DNA of 64,000 bases from Prostheceraeus crozeri (lineage: Eukaryota > Platyhelminthes > Polycladida > Euryleptidae), in contig CAJQUW010008624.1 in assembly GCA_907163375.1 (NCBI GenBank), forward strand, positions 1 through 64,000. Reading direction: 5' to 3'. The notes beneath the pieces were generated by a model. The model saw only the letters and a list, made by a program, of their open reading frames with translations. It did no database searches and was not told the origin of the DNA. The position numbers and the translations under genes were made by a program. Positions 46,377 through 59,164 of this stretch are shown in pieces. Positions within the stretch are counted from its first letter, which is position 1. Each line of letters begins with the position of its first letter.

Positions 46377-46493
46377 CATTCCCGGATGCATGGTGAAGAA
46401 TTACTAACTGAGCAGAAAAGCTGGCAGACTTTATTATCAAATTCTGACAGCAACTTTCTCACGGCTCTTGTAATAGCAGCTCGGTAAGTACGG
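46377..46493 (+). CDS. Candidate host exon (unrecognised)
   Basis: A plus-strand frame open since a stop near 46371 reads GEELLTEQKSWQTLL, then SNSDSNFLTALVIAAR, and ends at CG/GTAAGTACGG, a consensus donor at 46494. Acceptor options are CTAACTGAG (exon from 46412) or an earlier GACTGAG. The peptide has normal composition with amphipathic character, but I cannot assign it. Confidence 0.28.
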
Positions 46494-46499
46494 TGCTCA

Positions 46500-46800
46500 A
46501 TATGGCGTTCATCTTGTCATAGATGATGTGTACTTGCTTACATAGTGAGGAATTCGATTCTTATCAAGCAAATAATATTAAATGATGCATTAATCACAGA
46601 ACATGCTTCCCTAAGCACCTCTATCATGGAATGAAGGCCCTTCGTTCTGCAGATATCAAAAAAATGAATTGTTTGCTCAACTTAACTTCACAGTGATTAT
46701 GACTCAAGTTTCTACTTCAGTTGATAATTGCTACCTCTACTTGTTTATTATCACACAAGTTTCCAAATAGACAGAAAATGCCTATGCCATGACGTCGACA
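46500..46800. other. No recognised element
   Basis: No motif found. Confidence 0.3.
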
Positions 46801-46805
46801 AGGAC

Positions 46806-47478
46806 AGACTCCTAAGGCCGCTGTTACACAGAACAAGGCGTCTTCCATCTTCCATTTGGGATTTCCCTTTAATTGCATGTAGAAAAGAATCACACAGAAA
46901 AAGTCATCAGCTGTAAGTCATTTCCCATCTTCCATGGTCAATCACGCTGTCACACAGGAAAAGTTATAAGGCGTCGTTCATCGGACATAAGGCATGAAAT
47001 TGTGCGGCTGATGAAGTTCATTTCCATCTGCTATCAGGCACCAGCCGCAGAACTGTTCTAAAATTAGAATAACATGAAGTGACGTTTGAGGGAAGATATA
47101 AGAAGCAGTGATTTGCGAAGAGTGCGGAGAAATCAGTTCTTTGTTCACCACGCCGGACGAAGACGCGGATCAAGACAATCAAGCACTTCTAAATATAGTA
47201 CTATATTATTATAAATACACTGTTCTATATTTAGAAGTCCTTGAGACAGTGTAGTTATAGCAACGTTTAACAGTAAAAAATAGAGATGATGTGTTGGAAA
47301 TGGATTTCCCTACTGTTACTGCGTTCTGTGGAAGATGGACGATGAACAGCGGAAGGCGGCAGATGAAAATCGTCTCACAACGCCTTCTGGAAGACGCCTT
47401 ATGAAGAATGTGCAAAAAGGCGAGTGACATGGAAAATGGAAGACGCCTTATTCTGTGTGACAGCGGCCTTAAGAGTCT
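46806..47478. mobile_element. Foldback element, 673 bp
   Basis: The ends AGACTCCTAAGGCCGCTGT and, reverse complemented, AGACTCTTAAGGCCGCTGT are inverted, with a following ACACAGAA and GGCGTCTTCCAT on both arms. Degenerate internal copies of the GGCGTCTTCC word lie in each arm. A second small palindrome with arms ACTTCTAAATATA lies at 47186-47240 and may be a separate MITE. It is non-coding, and no target duplication was identified. Confidence 0.75.
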
Positions 47479-48040
47479 TATGATGCTCCTTCCCTCTCAC
47501 TTTGAAGGCTCAGATTCTAACTTGAAACATTACGTCAGCAAAGACATCACGGCAAGTTCATGGACGCACATAAAGCATGATATTCACGAGGTTAACAGGA
47601 TTCTTACTACGTCTGCAGGTTACGCAATTAAATAATCAATTCTAATCTAGTTAATCAAATCTAGTTTGTTGATCATTTACAAAGCGATCAACCATTTTAG
47701 CAATTTGCACCCAAGCGGTATATCATCACTCGTATGTATCTGCATATAATGTACCTGTCGATGCACTGCCAAAAATTCGTCATTAGAAACTTTTGATTCT
47801 CACTTTAATCAAAATCCCTTGAATCTCTAAATTTCATAAAACTGCTCTTTATCTACTTAATAATTTGATGCAAATATTCTCTTACCTTCATCATGGGAAA
47901 TTAGAGAAAGGCATTTCAATATTTCAATTACATTACTTCATTCAATAAATTTAATGACTTTCGAGTTTCAAATAATGACACGTTAGTTTTGAAATTTATC
48001 GATTGACGGCAGATCGCTGAAATGATAATCATTTCAGTGT
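47479..48040. other. No recognised element
   Basis: No family motif, RNA gene or paired ends were seen. Confidence 0.35.
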
Positions 48041-48044
48041 TTTG

Positions 48045-48243
48045 TGGTCTCCGTGGCACAGTGGCCAGGTGCTGACTGTGATTTTCTGGTCGTGTGGTCG
48101 AACTATGGGATTGTCATTGAAGTCGGCGGGAGGGACATGCGGAATAGACGCAAAAATCGTTTCATCTAGGGTCTATCGATGTCCTACAAGCCGCAATGTG
48201 ACAGCAATGACGTTGAAGCTTCATAATGATGATAATGATACCA
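48045..48243 (+). mobile_element. tRNA-headed SINE
   Basis: The A box is GTGGCACAGTGGCCAGGTG at 48053-48071 and the B-box-like sequence is GGTCGAACTAT at 48096-48106, spaced as in a tRNA. A GC-richer body follows, and the 3' end is a short ATGATGATAATGATA repeat, a typical SINE tail. It differs from the SINEs at 10.5 and 21.5 kb. Confidence 0.7.
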
Positions 48244-48249
48244 GATCAA

Positions 48250-50980
48250 ATGCATGAGCGCTTCAGTTTTTAATTGTATTTTGTCATGAATGTAGTTTGA
48301 ATCCAATATCAGACATTTTGTTACGGGGATCTTACAGCTTCCTGGAGGCAAAATTCCATCGCTTGTTGTCTGTACTGATGACCGCAACAGATAAATATCA
48401 TTGGTAATGTAAAAGTATATATATACAGCGATTCCGATATACACGGCACATTCAAAATTTCCGCGTAGGTCTCATATTTTCCAAAAAAATCCACGCAAAG
48501 CTTTTTGATTTACTATATTTTTGCAACTTTTCATGAATATTACATATAATGATATACCTCCTTTTTATTAGTGCTTTACGTCGACTTTTGACAGTGCAGT
48601 CTTTCAATTTGACTTTATTGGAACACGACGCTTACGGTTCGCATGCCCTACCTAATGTACATTTGATCAGTCTCTTACCACTCCAACTATCCTTGACGAT
48701 TGACAATATGTCAATTGCTAATTATACTCAATAATATCATTAATGCATTTGTTGTCAGGAATTATACATGCGAACTAGTAACAAACATGGGAAAAGCAAT
48801 ATTCATACAATGTAGAAATTTCGTCTTTAAGGGTCGACTGAATAGTTCAGACTGATCCACTGATCATGATCATTTGAGCTTGAGACATTGGTCATTGTTT
48901 CAAAATTTTCTTCAAATGCATGAATGTGCTGCACAGACAAAAATCGTCAAGAATTCGTGATGCGAAAGGTCGAAGTATTACATGTAGCTCTGATCCATAT
49001 TCAGCAGAATAAAAATCAAACGCATAAGACAACCAATCAGAACAAATCAGACCGATGAGGGTAATTTTTGCTTTTGCTGCTGCCTCCATCAGGCAGTGCG
49101 GATCAGCCGGATAGGTTTGGGTCAAGCGTCTTTTTTCACTCTTTTCTTCTACAGGTAAAGCTGACATTTGCTCGAACGTCACAGAAGCGGCTTCGGAGGG
49201 AGCGGTCAATCCTGGACATTAGGAAGGAATTGGTTGTCAAAAGCCCACTGTAATATGTAATCTGTCCTAAAATTTTGTTGGGATTCTATTGAGCCAATTC
49301 ATGACACAATCGGTGTCCGCATTCCCATGACGAAGTACCAGAAAGCCCAATGCGATTCCGCAGAGTAACCCATGCTTTGTTCTGACTTGCTCGCTGGTCC
49401 AAAATTCTACAATGCCGCCCTCTAAGTTAAATAATCGTCAATTATGAAACTAAGGCTTTGTATTCTGATTGCATCCGAATCTAAATGTCCACTTTCTGTC
49501 AGCCGTTTTGTTGCGACAACGACATCATCTTCCTCTATCTCACTTCATATTGTAGGATCCAAAAACTGAATTGACCTTAGTTGGGGTCGTCCAATGGGCA
49601 TGTAGTGGATCAGACCTTCGGGAGTTTGGAGTAAAAAGTCCGGAGACATTCAAAATACACTGCCGAATTACGAGAATGGTGCATGCAGGATCCTCCGATA
49701 TAGATGACATGTGCATCTTTTTTAGCAATGAAATAGCTCCTCCCTTTTCCTCGCAAATGACATTTGCGCTGTCACACATCACGGCTTTCAAGCTATCCAA
49801 TGATCGGCAATATTAACTTTTTTAGTGTTTTTCTTCAAATTTCAGACATTTTACGAAAATTGGCAGTTTATTGATACATCCGCGCAGAAATGGCAGCATT
49901 TCTCGATTTCCGCACAGCTGTAGCATCGCTGCATATAATATAATATGCAGAATTACAAATGGTACATGTAGCAAGGCAAAACAAGCCAATTTTAGGATTA
50001 GATGTACTGTAGATCGCCATTTCACGAATTACATATTATGTTAGCATAAGTTGGCTAATAATCAATTAAACGTTAGCGGAAGACCAAGACTGACTCCTTT
50101 CCTTGTTCGAGTGATGGTATTTTTCTGCTCGATAGCCAAACTAAGTCGCGTGTTGGACTTAAACTAAATTAACTAAATTTATTGGAGTTATGAATTCGCA
50201 TCTTGAACTTGCTCCACCGTCACTTCTATGGCTAATTTCGCCTATGCTATTTTGTCATGTTTGATTCAACCTGATTCAGAGGCAGCATTACCGTCTTTAA
50301 GTGTCAATGCGCATTTTGATAGGTTTCATAAGCATCTCCACTTTGAATTTCCAAACTCGTCAATACTATTTTATGCTTCTTCCCAATATTTCTCTTGATC
50401 TAGCTTCTGATTGTCCAGTCGAACCTTGGAATGCTGTGTTCAATGCAGACTTCAGTGACTCCAGAACTGTTAGGACAAGCCGGATATTGAAGATAGCGAA
50501 ATTCGGATTGCGACAGCTATCCCGTTGGAGCATGGTTGCGTCTTCTAGAGCCGATGAATCAAAGGAACGAGACGTTTTAGGTTGCTGACACATGCCACAA
50601 ATTACCAACACAGGCATTCTTAAATTTGTGCGTCACTTTAGCAAACTTCATTATTCAATATATATGACATGCCTTCCGTTTCACCATCGTCTTCCTGGCT
50701 GACTTTCTATTTTGAGGCTTTCCTGTATCGATTCTAGCCAAATTCACAGCAAACTTCAATGCGTCACAAGAAATTCAGTGTCTTGTCCTGTTAGCAATTT
50801 CTTGATAAAAATGTCTGCATTAATTCGAGTAACAGATATGTCAATGCTGCATGTAAGACATGAATCATAGGTTCTCTTCTTCGGAGCTTCAGCAAGATTT
50901 CCTCATAGCACTTGCGATTTGTGTGCAGCGGTCAATTTACTAAACGGCACCTTTGAATTCTTCCTGTGATGGAATATATT
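48250..50980. other. AT-rich stretch, nothing firmly recognised
   Basis: The minus frame 49800-49540 reads LKAVMCDSANVICEEKGGAI, faintly like the D-G-A-x-x-M-x-G-x-x-x-G region of hAT-type transposases. The minus frame 50617-50366 has no match. Neither supports a call. Confidence 0.3.
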
Positions 50981-50989
50981 AGAGAAAAT

Positions 50990-52260
50990 ACTAATAATAA
51001 TAATCGTTTATTCTTCGATAATGAAAATCACAGGGTACATGTACGTTACAAAAGATGTGGTTGTCATTCAAAGCGAACAAAAGTAATAGAGTTGCAGTTG
51101 AGAATTGATAATGAAGTTAAGTGGAATGGATTCAAAGTCACGATATAAGTTATACAATTCAAAGTCGATCTGACTAAGGTCACACCAAGGACTCGTTGTA
51201 AAATTTTATACAATAGGGCACAAACGAATTCGCACGTCTCTGTGAATGAATGAATGACACATTGTTTTAGATGCCGTAAACGGGGTAGAATTTGAGGATA
51301 CAGGTGACACAGAAGGTTTTGAGGATTCGATAGTTTTTCAAATGTCTTCAAAGCTTTTTCTTCTCGTCTAAATTTCAATATAGGAAACCGATCGCATTTA
51401 CATTGAGGACCGCAAATAATTTTGTGAGCTCGCCTATTTATTCTTCCGAGTTTCATACTATTTTTATCACTTAAACACAAATAAACCTCCGAGTTGTATT
51501 CAAGAATACTGCGCACTCAATAATAATATTCTTGAATAAGTTCTTCTTTTGTTATAATGTTCCGTAGATGTCTGATGATATAAAGCCTTTTGAAGATATG
51601 ATTGATGTGCTGGTCCCATTTCATTGATTTGTGAAGAGTTATTCCCAGAATTTTGAATGATTCACGCAAAGCTAATTGGTTTGTCTGAAAGGAAGGTGGA
51701 TTCTGGCCAACGATCATCCCTTGAGTTTTTCCCAAATTCAGAACCAGGCCATTGTAAGAACACCAGTGTTTTATACTTTAAGTTTTGCCTGAAACAAATC
51801 GTCGTACCTGGATTCATACGTAAGTGGACAAGCAATCATGACATGATCAGCGAATTTCAAAACTTTTGAGGCTTGATTGGCAGATGTTGTGGAACCGACG
51901 TGAGCTGCAAAAATGTATGGTCCTAAAACCGACCCTTGAGGAACCCCAGATGTAACAAGAGAAACAAGACTGCAATACCCATTATTCAAGACTACCCTCT
52001 GTTAACGATTTCTGAAATAGTCAGATAAACATATCATGCAAGAATGAGGAATGCTTGACACAGCTTATGTTCGAAATAGGGCTTCATGATCAAGCTTATC
52101 AAATGCCTTTTGCATGTCGAATGATATCAGCATAGCTCCAATAATGTCAGGACTATCAAGCTGCAGGGTCACATAATCAAACAAAGCCAGATGTGCGTAG
52201 AGCGTAGATGAACAAGGTCGAAAGTCATACTGATTTCTACCATATAATTCCACAATATAA
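50990..52260 (-). mobile_element. LINE fragment (RT domain to 3' end)
   Basis: Minus-strand blocks run: 52253-52065 (YGRNQYDFRPCSSTLYA, then SFDMQKAFDKLDHEAL: RT fingers and the first catalytic Asp), 51989-51771 (VTSGVPQGSVLGPYIFA, then KFADHVMIACPL, where the usual F-A-D-D has become F-A-D-H), 51735-51517 (FKILGITLHKSMKWDQHI, thumb) and 51516-51064 (RSILEYNSEVY, then KLGRINRRAHKII, C-terminus). It ends with AATAAACGATTATTATTATTA. The order fits a CR1/L2/Jockey-type non-LTR element. It is 5'-truncated, with frame changes between blocks. Confidence 0.82.
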
Positions 52261-52349
52261 ATACTGCTGAAAGTTTACTCATAGATAAAAAAATTCGAAG
52301 TAAAACTGTCTACAGGCTAAGTCGAAAAATACGCAATGCGGTGATGCCC

Positions 52350-52860
52350 GTTGGCTTTTCATCGAGAGAATCATAATCTTCACGGCGCGCCCTTGAGTGT
52401 TCTAAGAAGGGACATGTAGATACGTGCAAGAAGGTACATGCAGATCTACGAATTGCTCGACGTCCAGTTCATCAAGTGTCTTTACACTACTGTACATTTA
52501 TGCATTTTGTGCAAAGAGCATGATCTCAGTTTCAAGAACGTGGATTAGAAGGAGGTGTTCGAGTTTGGCCCGTCTATCACAGAATCATTATCAAAATTAT
52601 ATTCCTATTTAAAACAAATTCTTTTAAGGAACTTCGTAAAATTTGGCCATATTTCATGATTTTATGTTGGACGATCAAATTTTGTGATTGGGAGGCATGA
52701 CTTAATGATGTTCAAAATCGTAAAAGCAAGGCATCTGCAGAAATTTAGCTATGTTCTTTCAAAAATTCACGAACTTTCATAAACTTTTCTGAAAATCGTG
52801 AAATCCACAAGATTTTAAGGGCCTTGAAGCCATTTTTTAAAATTCACTACTTGATGTATG
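52350..52860. mobile_element. Second, partial copy of the 13.7-kb hAT-type family
   Basis: Words in the same order as in 13900-14280 recur: GAATTGCTCGACGTC, ATTTGGCCATATTTCATGAT, AACTTTTCTGAA and AAATCCACAAG. The ends of the family are not seen here, so the limits are approximate. Non-coding. Confidence 0.5.
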
Positions 52861-52864
52861 AAAG

Positions 52865-53420
52865 AGTTTTCATACATGCCTCATATCAGGGCAGTCGCCC
52901 AACTCCGAAAATTGGAATTCGTGAATATTGCGGCATATAAGTAGTATTGTTAGGTTCATAATTAAGCAGTACTTAGTTAGTGAGCACAATCAGCTGTAAA
53001 TGGCTTCAACAGTTTCTTACTTCTCACGCCACCGAAGTCCGATTGGTTTTCACTTTTGAATTTGGACATGACTTCGTGTGAGACCGATTGACTGCTGAAA
53101 ATGAGAGAATTCACTTTAAGAAGCAATACATGAAATGCCAACATATTCAATACTTTTGATATTATAGATAACTTTAAAACTATCTATATTTTGGTATTCA
53201 TTCTTTTTAGTAGCTTTACATAAACAGCAAGCATTCGATTTTCGTTCAACTTGTTACCGTTGTTGTTGTTATACATTTTTGTGTTCTGTGAAATGTATAT
53301 ATTTCTCAATATAGAGATTTGCTTTCCTCTTTGCCGTGTTATATTGTCATAAGCTAATGACCATTGGCAAGTATAAACTGAGTCTGTTTAAAATCAGCGT
53401 CACATGCTTGTGGGAAGCAA
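52865..53420. other. No recognised element
   Basis: AT-rich sequence up to the hAT target duplication. No motif. Confidence 0.35.
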
Positions 53421-53430
53421 CCACTTAACG

Positions 53431-56410
53431 CAGGGTTGCCAACTCACATCGACAAAAATAGTGACCATAATTCGTGGTTTATGTAGAATTTGAAAAAAAC
53501 ATGATTTTAATCTGTTTTACGCAAGTTGATCAATATTTAATCTATAAGTCGTTTTTTGTTTATTTCCATGTCATATTATCACAAAATGCAGTGTATACGT
53601 GTATAACGAATTTACTATAAGTTGATTCAAATAATAAATTTATCTTATTTCGGATACATTATCAAAATGTTAAGTAATTTCTATGAAGTTTGTTCTTTAC
53701 AATGAACGAGTATACATGTATAAAAGATTCTTTAACATTATGTACATTTACATGAATGATAAATAAAAATTGCGGATATATACTGATTACTGACTTCTCT
53801 CTGTATTTTCTTATACTTATCAAGGATTCTTCGGGATATTTGTAAGGTTAAAAAATCACAATATAATGAAAACAATTAGCAGAAGTAAATATACTTCCAA
53901 GAGTACTACCGAAATAATTTCGAAAACAGACAAGAACCAAAGATGCGACGGAAGACATAGTCACATTTCACAGATCGTCAACATAATTTAATTGCACTTC
54001 AAAATGTGAAATTTTTATTTTTACAATTTAAACGATGCACACAATTTTTACGATTACAAGGAAAGGCAAGGGAAGACCGAAAAAGGTTTTTTTAGTCAAT
54101 TCGAGAACATTGAATCGATTACAGTTTCAGAAATTCTGTTGCAACGGGTAGACACACTTAATTGCTCCAAATGCAGGCGACGTTTTTATTCCAAATGCTC
54201 CACTCGCTGTCTCGTCTCATTCAACTCTTTGTCCACCGCTTGAATGTTTCTTTTCAGTTCATTTGGTGTGTCTTTTGAAGACGCCAACAGATTCCTGAAG
54301 GGAGCGCGTTTGAGAAGCACATTCAATTCTGCACAAAGCCAATTGTTTGGATTCGTTCTTGTACTGTGTTCCAGCCTTTTGTATCCGTTCCAACAAACGT
54401 TCGGGCGGAACAAAGCATTCAAAATTGGAGCGGTCAAAGCGGTCCCTCACGAAACGAACAGAATCATAAAGCAAGGATCGCATCCTAATTTGATTCAAAC
54501 ATACAGCGGATTTCATCACAGAAAAGCCACGTTCGACTTCCATGTCGTGAGTAACGACCAGCAGAAACGATTCAACTAAGATCATCAGCTTTGGAAATGA
54601 GTTTGAGTCATCGACAACAGTTAACAAAGTATCATCTGGATGTTTTGACTGCATGTCGCAGAGTTCATCGATGACAGCCAAAGGTGGAACATGGAATGCT
54701 TTGGAGAGCTCAGCAAATTTTTTCTTGTCAGTGTTTGTGATGTTCTTCAGCTTCGCGTAGAAAATGTAAGATCCAAGAGTTGCATCCGTTTCAAACACCG
54801 AAGGTACAACACCTCGTTGTACGAGTCCCACAGATCTTGGACTTTCTTCAAATCTTGATCATCGGATAAAAGCAATTTGGCTTCGACATGGCGATGCGTT
54901 TCAGAGAAGAAAAGCGAATCGTTTTTCGATTCTACATTGATCGGTTCATCGTTCCAATCAAACAATTCGTCACAGTAATCGTTTGGTTGCAAAGAGATGG
55001 AATTTCCCATCCGACATCGCAACTTTGACAGGAAACTCAAAATGAGTTCCAAAGTTGCATGTACACCCAAACCATTGGCCTGTGTTGAAGATGTGAGATC
55101 ATAAAGAGGTTTATGGTGAATGACGAATTGGTCGAGATGAATCAGCAAGAGTGGTTGACTGACAATACTTTTCAGATCACTGCTGCTGCATATTTTTACC
55201 AGTTTGCAGACGACAGGAAACTGGTCAAGAAGTGTTTCCAAAACTCGAAAAACATCCAAGAATCTCGTGGGGCTGAAAGAGTAAGAGCTTTTCAACCCAA
55301 GAACTTTTGTGCTGTGCTTGAAAATGAGCCTTGCTTTTGGAGTGGACATCAGAAAATCAGAGAATAACTCAGCAAATTTGACAAGAGTCTTGAGAATTCC
55401 CTGGGAATTATTTTTTATTTCGTCCTTACTCAGCAAATGGATGTTGTGACAACTGCAACCAGGTAGATCAATCAGATTTCCAGCGACCTCTTTCAACCGA
55501 GCAGAGACACCTGTTTTGGAGTCTTGCATCGTTGCACAATTGTCAGTCATGACATGTTAGAAAGATCAAGGTTTAAGATTGACAAAGTCTCGATGATTTC
55601 ATGAAATATTCTTTCATTGTTCATCATCTTCAGATCGTTAATTGATTTCACGTTGTCGTTCAGAAGAAAATCATTTTCAACATCAATCTCTGGCTCTAAT
55701 TCAACTGTCTCAGATATCGTGTAGTTCTTTGTCGAGATTCCCCGAGGAAACTGAGATGAAGTTCGAGTCGAACCTTGTCATTGTAAGTAGATTCGTCCAA
55801 CTGAATACCATATTTCTTTAATAGGCCTACATTGTCACATAATTCTTCCCGAAAGCAAAATTTAACACATCACACTGCGCTGGCCTCACTTGATAATTCC
55901 GCACTGAAACTCTGAAAAAGGAAATCCTAAAATAAGAATTCTATTCATTGGCATTTACTGAACATGGCAACGTAGGAATCATAATAAGCTCGTAATACGC
56001 GTAACGCTTTACGGTTCATCTAAGTGTCCAGATGGTGGCTATATTTATTAAAATGAAAAAGAATAGAGCAGGTCGAGCAAATGAATGCATATATAAGAAA
56101 ACAATATTTAATTTGTGTCAAATTTTTGTACTAAGTGTAGTTTGGGTATTTTTGTTCTGTATTTGTTTCTCTTCATTCTGAAATACGCCCATTCAGGTCT
56201 AACATTAATACGAGCGCATACAGAGTTGAGCTTAATGTATAGATACTCTATGTGTATATATTCATACTTAAATTAGTGATTTTTTATTGTTCAATACTTT
56301 TTAGTTTTGAAATAAGGGGTCACCATTTTTTAATGACTTGGGAAAAAATAGTGACCAAATAGTGACCTTTAGTGACCGGTCACTAAATAGTGACCGAGTT
56401 GGCAACCCTG
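53431..56410 (-). mobile_element. hAT transposon, 2980 bp
   Basis: The terminal repeats are CAGGGTTGCCAACTC and GAGTTGGCAACCCTG, perfect for 15 bp, each followed inward by AATAGTGACC-type words. ACTTAACG flanks both sides (53423-53430 and 56411-56418), a perfect 8-bp target duplication. A transposase gene fills the minus strand from about 55900 to 54186. The perfect duplication suggests moderate age despite coding decay. Confidence 0.95.
54186..55900 (-). pseudogene. hAT transposase of the 2.98-kb element
   Basis: Frame 55550-54747 (267 codons) begins MTDNCATMQDSKTGVSARLK, the region around a catalytic Asp of the RNase H fold, then LIDLPGCSCHNIHLLSKDEI, a C-x-x-H region. Frame 54831-54259 holds DMEVERGFSVMKSAV, the hAT C-terminal block with its catalytic Glu and the dimerisation helix, followed by MRSLLYDSVRFVRDR. 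The last 80 codons are a charged coiled coil. The two frames overlap near 54747-54831, so a frameshift joins them. Upstream of 55550 the reading continues in other frames with a stop just before MTDN. No intact enzyme. Confidence 0.85.
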
Positions 56411-56418
56411 ACTTAACG

Positions 56419-57080
56419 ATATCCAGAGCATGCTTCATCATTTATTATCAGTAATATTTGTCCTACGGTAACGATGGACTAAGCAGAATCATAATTAGAT
56501 ATTAGATGTATGAGAAATGATGATAGGAAAAAATACAGAAACACGTCCAGAAAGATACATCGAAAGAAAACTCTTGAGTTGTGTCCATAGAGTAAGCATA
56601 TTTGGTAGAAATTCATTAATTAAATACTCAGTATTAATTAAATCCTCAATGTGCACACAGTTTCGTATTTTATTAAATGAACTTGAGTTGAGACCCAATG
56701 CCACGTGTGAGATATACACACCTGTACACTTTTGGAGAAACTTAAACGGATTTGACTGATCATAGCAGCAATATAGAAGCAATAGTAGTATTTTACAAAT
56801 CCTGTCATGTCAACCTTGGAGAGGTAATATAGTTTTTTTAAATTAGCAGTTCAATGGGTTAATCAATGGGTTATACTAATCAGAGTATTTTCTAAAGCGT
56901 GATCATATCACAAACTACCTGCCACTGTAAGAGCAAATTATCATAATCAAAGACAAATTTATAATTAATTTCAAAGGATGTAAATGGGGGTACATATTAC
57001 TATTCCGATTCAAGAAAAGAAGCATAAATTTTGTGAATAAAATCATGCCGATGAAAATTGAATTATAAACTTGAAATTTC
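56419..57080. other. No recognised element
   Basis: Overlapping plus and minus frames at 56495-56782 have no family motif. Otherwise AT-rich. Confidence 0.35.
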
Positions 57081-57082
57081 AG

Positions 57083-57176
57083 CCGAGAAGCACAATGATA
57101 TCACAACTTCTCCATGAAGACTTGCATTATGATGTTGTTCATGAGATTTCCTTGAGAATCAGCTTTATTTCCGCTT
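57083..57176 (+). CDS. Weak candidate exon
   Basis: A strong acceptor (CTTGAAATTTCAG) is followed by one open frame reading TMISQLLHEDLHYDVV, then HEISLRISFISA, with a stop just before a CT/GTAAGT site at 57184. It could be a terminal exon or chance. Confidence 0.17.
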
Positions 57177-57189
57177 AATACCTGTAAGT

Positions 57190-58940
57190 AAATATTCATC
57201 CCCTTTCATATTTTATAAGTTTCATACTACTTATGTAGCCGTTCCACGTCGCTAGTACATAAACACAGGAATATTTTGCAAAAATGTGGCTTCTTTATAA
57301 ATATTTTTTTAAGTAAAAAAAGTATTTTTTTGTAGAACGCAAGAACGCAATCTCCACAAAAACTAAATCTTTTAATGTAAAAATCTTCACTGTTTGCTGA
57401 CAGTTCTGAGTCGACACTCTGCCCACTAGATATTTACTTGAAATATATAACTTATATATCTTTACTTTAGATATATCAATCACTCAACTTACCGTATGGG
57501 AAAGACAGAATATGAAAATGTCGACGTTTGTAGACACGTCGGACTGGGATAGAACTGAGCGCCGTTTGTAAATGGAGCAAAATAACATTGACGGCAGCAG
57601 TATTTAATGAATGCTTAGAACGTGTCGCTTTTTGCCAATACCTATTTATTGCTATTAAATCATTTTTACGATAATCGGCTTTGCCACATCATAGATATTT
57701 ATCATCTACTTTAATATGATTGATTCCCATGTTAATACGCTTTCACCTGAAAATCCAAGACATCTGACATCTGGTACCGAAATAACAGCGGAACGTGAGA
57801 AATAACTTTATCTCCTTATCTTTGATTTAACCTCACTTGACTTCATCACTTGGTTTGACTAAATCGATTATGTGTCAGACATTTTCACCGTCTGATAAAA
57901 GCACGCTAAGGACGCCACGGACGGAACTTCATAAAATAAATTGACAGCAATGTGGATTTCATTGCAACTACGTGTTCCAGCCGCAAGCAAATATATCCAC
58001 ATGCACTTCGTGCTCTATCTGTCGTTATGTGACTCAATGGAGAAATACAGCAGCACAACGCGTGCTTGAAGAAATTTTCAAAAAAATCAGTGTACCCATT
58101 ATGACATAATAATAATGTTGACATACGAGTATAGCATTTTCTGGTGCTTCCTCATTGAATATTATTATTCATTGACTAACATTTATAATATGATGCATTG
58201 TCTTTCCATATTTTTAGACATCAGCTCTTTTAACCGGTGTTCTGGTGAACAACTTCATGGACCACGGCAAAAGATTTGGATGGAGCGAAGACACTACTTT
58301 TAAATTCAGGTCCTTCGTTTATCATGAAGAGAATGAGATGAAGAATAAAGAAGACATGACTCGTACAATGAATGTAATAATACCAGATGAGAAACACATG
58401 AGCTTGACCTAATCAAAAATTTTTCGATAAAATCATCAGAGTTGAATAAATAATACACGTATGTGCCACGGTCGACTCATCCGATGAGGGCAATCCTCAT
58501 ACGATGATGAAAATCATCCCAGCAGCCATTTATGATAGAATATAATGCTTACTAATTTAAATTATTAGTTAAAGTAGTCCTAAGGAGGACTGATGGCGTT
58601 CTTCAATCCGCAAGTGTACAAAGGCAATGCTACTGTAACCATTGGATTAATCAGTTCTTAAAAGAACTCAATGTAGCTTTCTCGTGGCAACGAATTAAAA
58701 TTGATCAGCTTTGGCCCAATGTCTGGTAAAAATGGAAATCTTAAGACTTGTAATACTACTCATTCTTGCTGTTAATATACTAATACCATAGATTCCAAAC
58801 ACTGCCGTATATACGTTCAAAACAGACTTCTAATATACTGTACCGACTACAGATGCTGATAGTGGAAATAGAAAAGGACAATGGTCACCATAGGTTAAGG
58901 AAATTAAAAATGGATATCATGAAACAACAGGAGATCGATG
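57190..58940. other. AT-rich stretch, nothing recognised
   Basis: No family motif or paired ends. Open frames are hydrophobic and AT-driven. Confidence 0.35.
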
Positions 58941-58944
58941 AATA

Positions 58945-59160
58945 AAATTTGGAAAAGTGGAGGTAAAACATGGAAATACAACGATGCTACTACACCGATT
59001 ACAAGTGAACTATATCTGACACTACACATGGTGGATAATGGTAATAGTGGATAAGTGGAAAGTGGATAATGGAGGTAAACAATAGAACTACAATGACACT
59101 CTACTACACCGACTGCAATGAAACTATACACACTATCCCTAAGACTATACATGGAAAATA
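58945..59160 (+). repeat. Decayed tandem duplication, period about 110 bp
   Basis: TGGAGGTAAAACATGGAAAT, then CTACTACACCGATTACAA (about 58958-59008) recurs as GGAGGTAAACAATAGAACTA, then CTACTACACCGACTGCAA (about 59069-59121). GTGGATAATGG words fill the gap. Confidence 0.6.
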
Positions 59161-59164
59161 CTAT

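Noticed and set aside
49540-49800. hAT transposase fragment
   Set aside because: The reading LKAVMCDSANV only faintly resembles the DGA region. No second block or element ends support it.
54244-54579. 111-codon plus-strand ORF
   Set aside because: Antisense shadow of the hAT transposase C-terminus.
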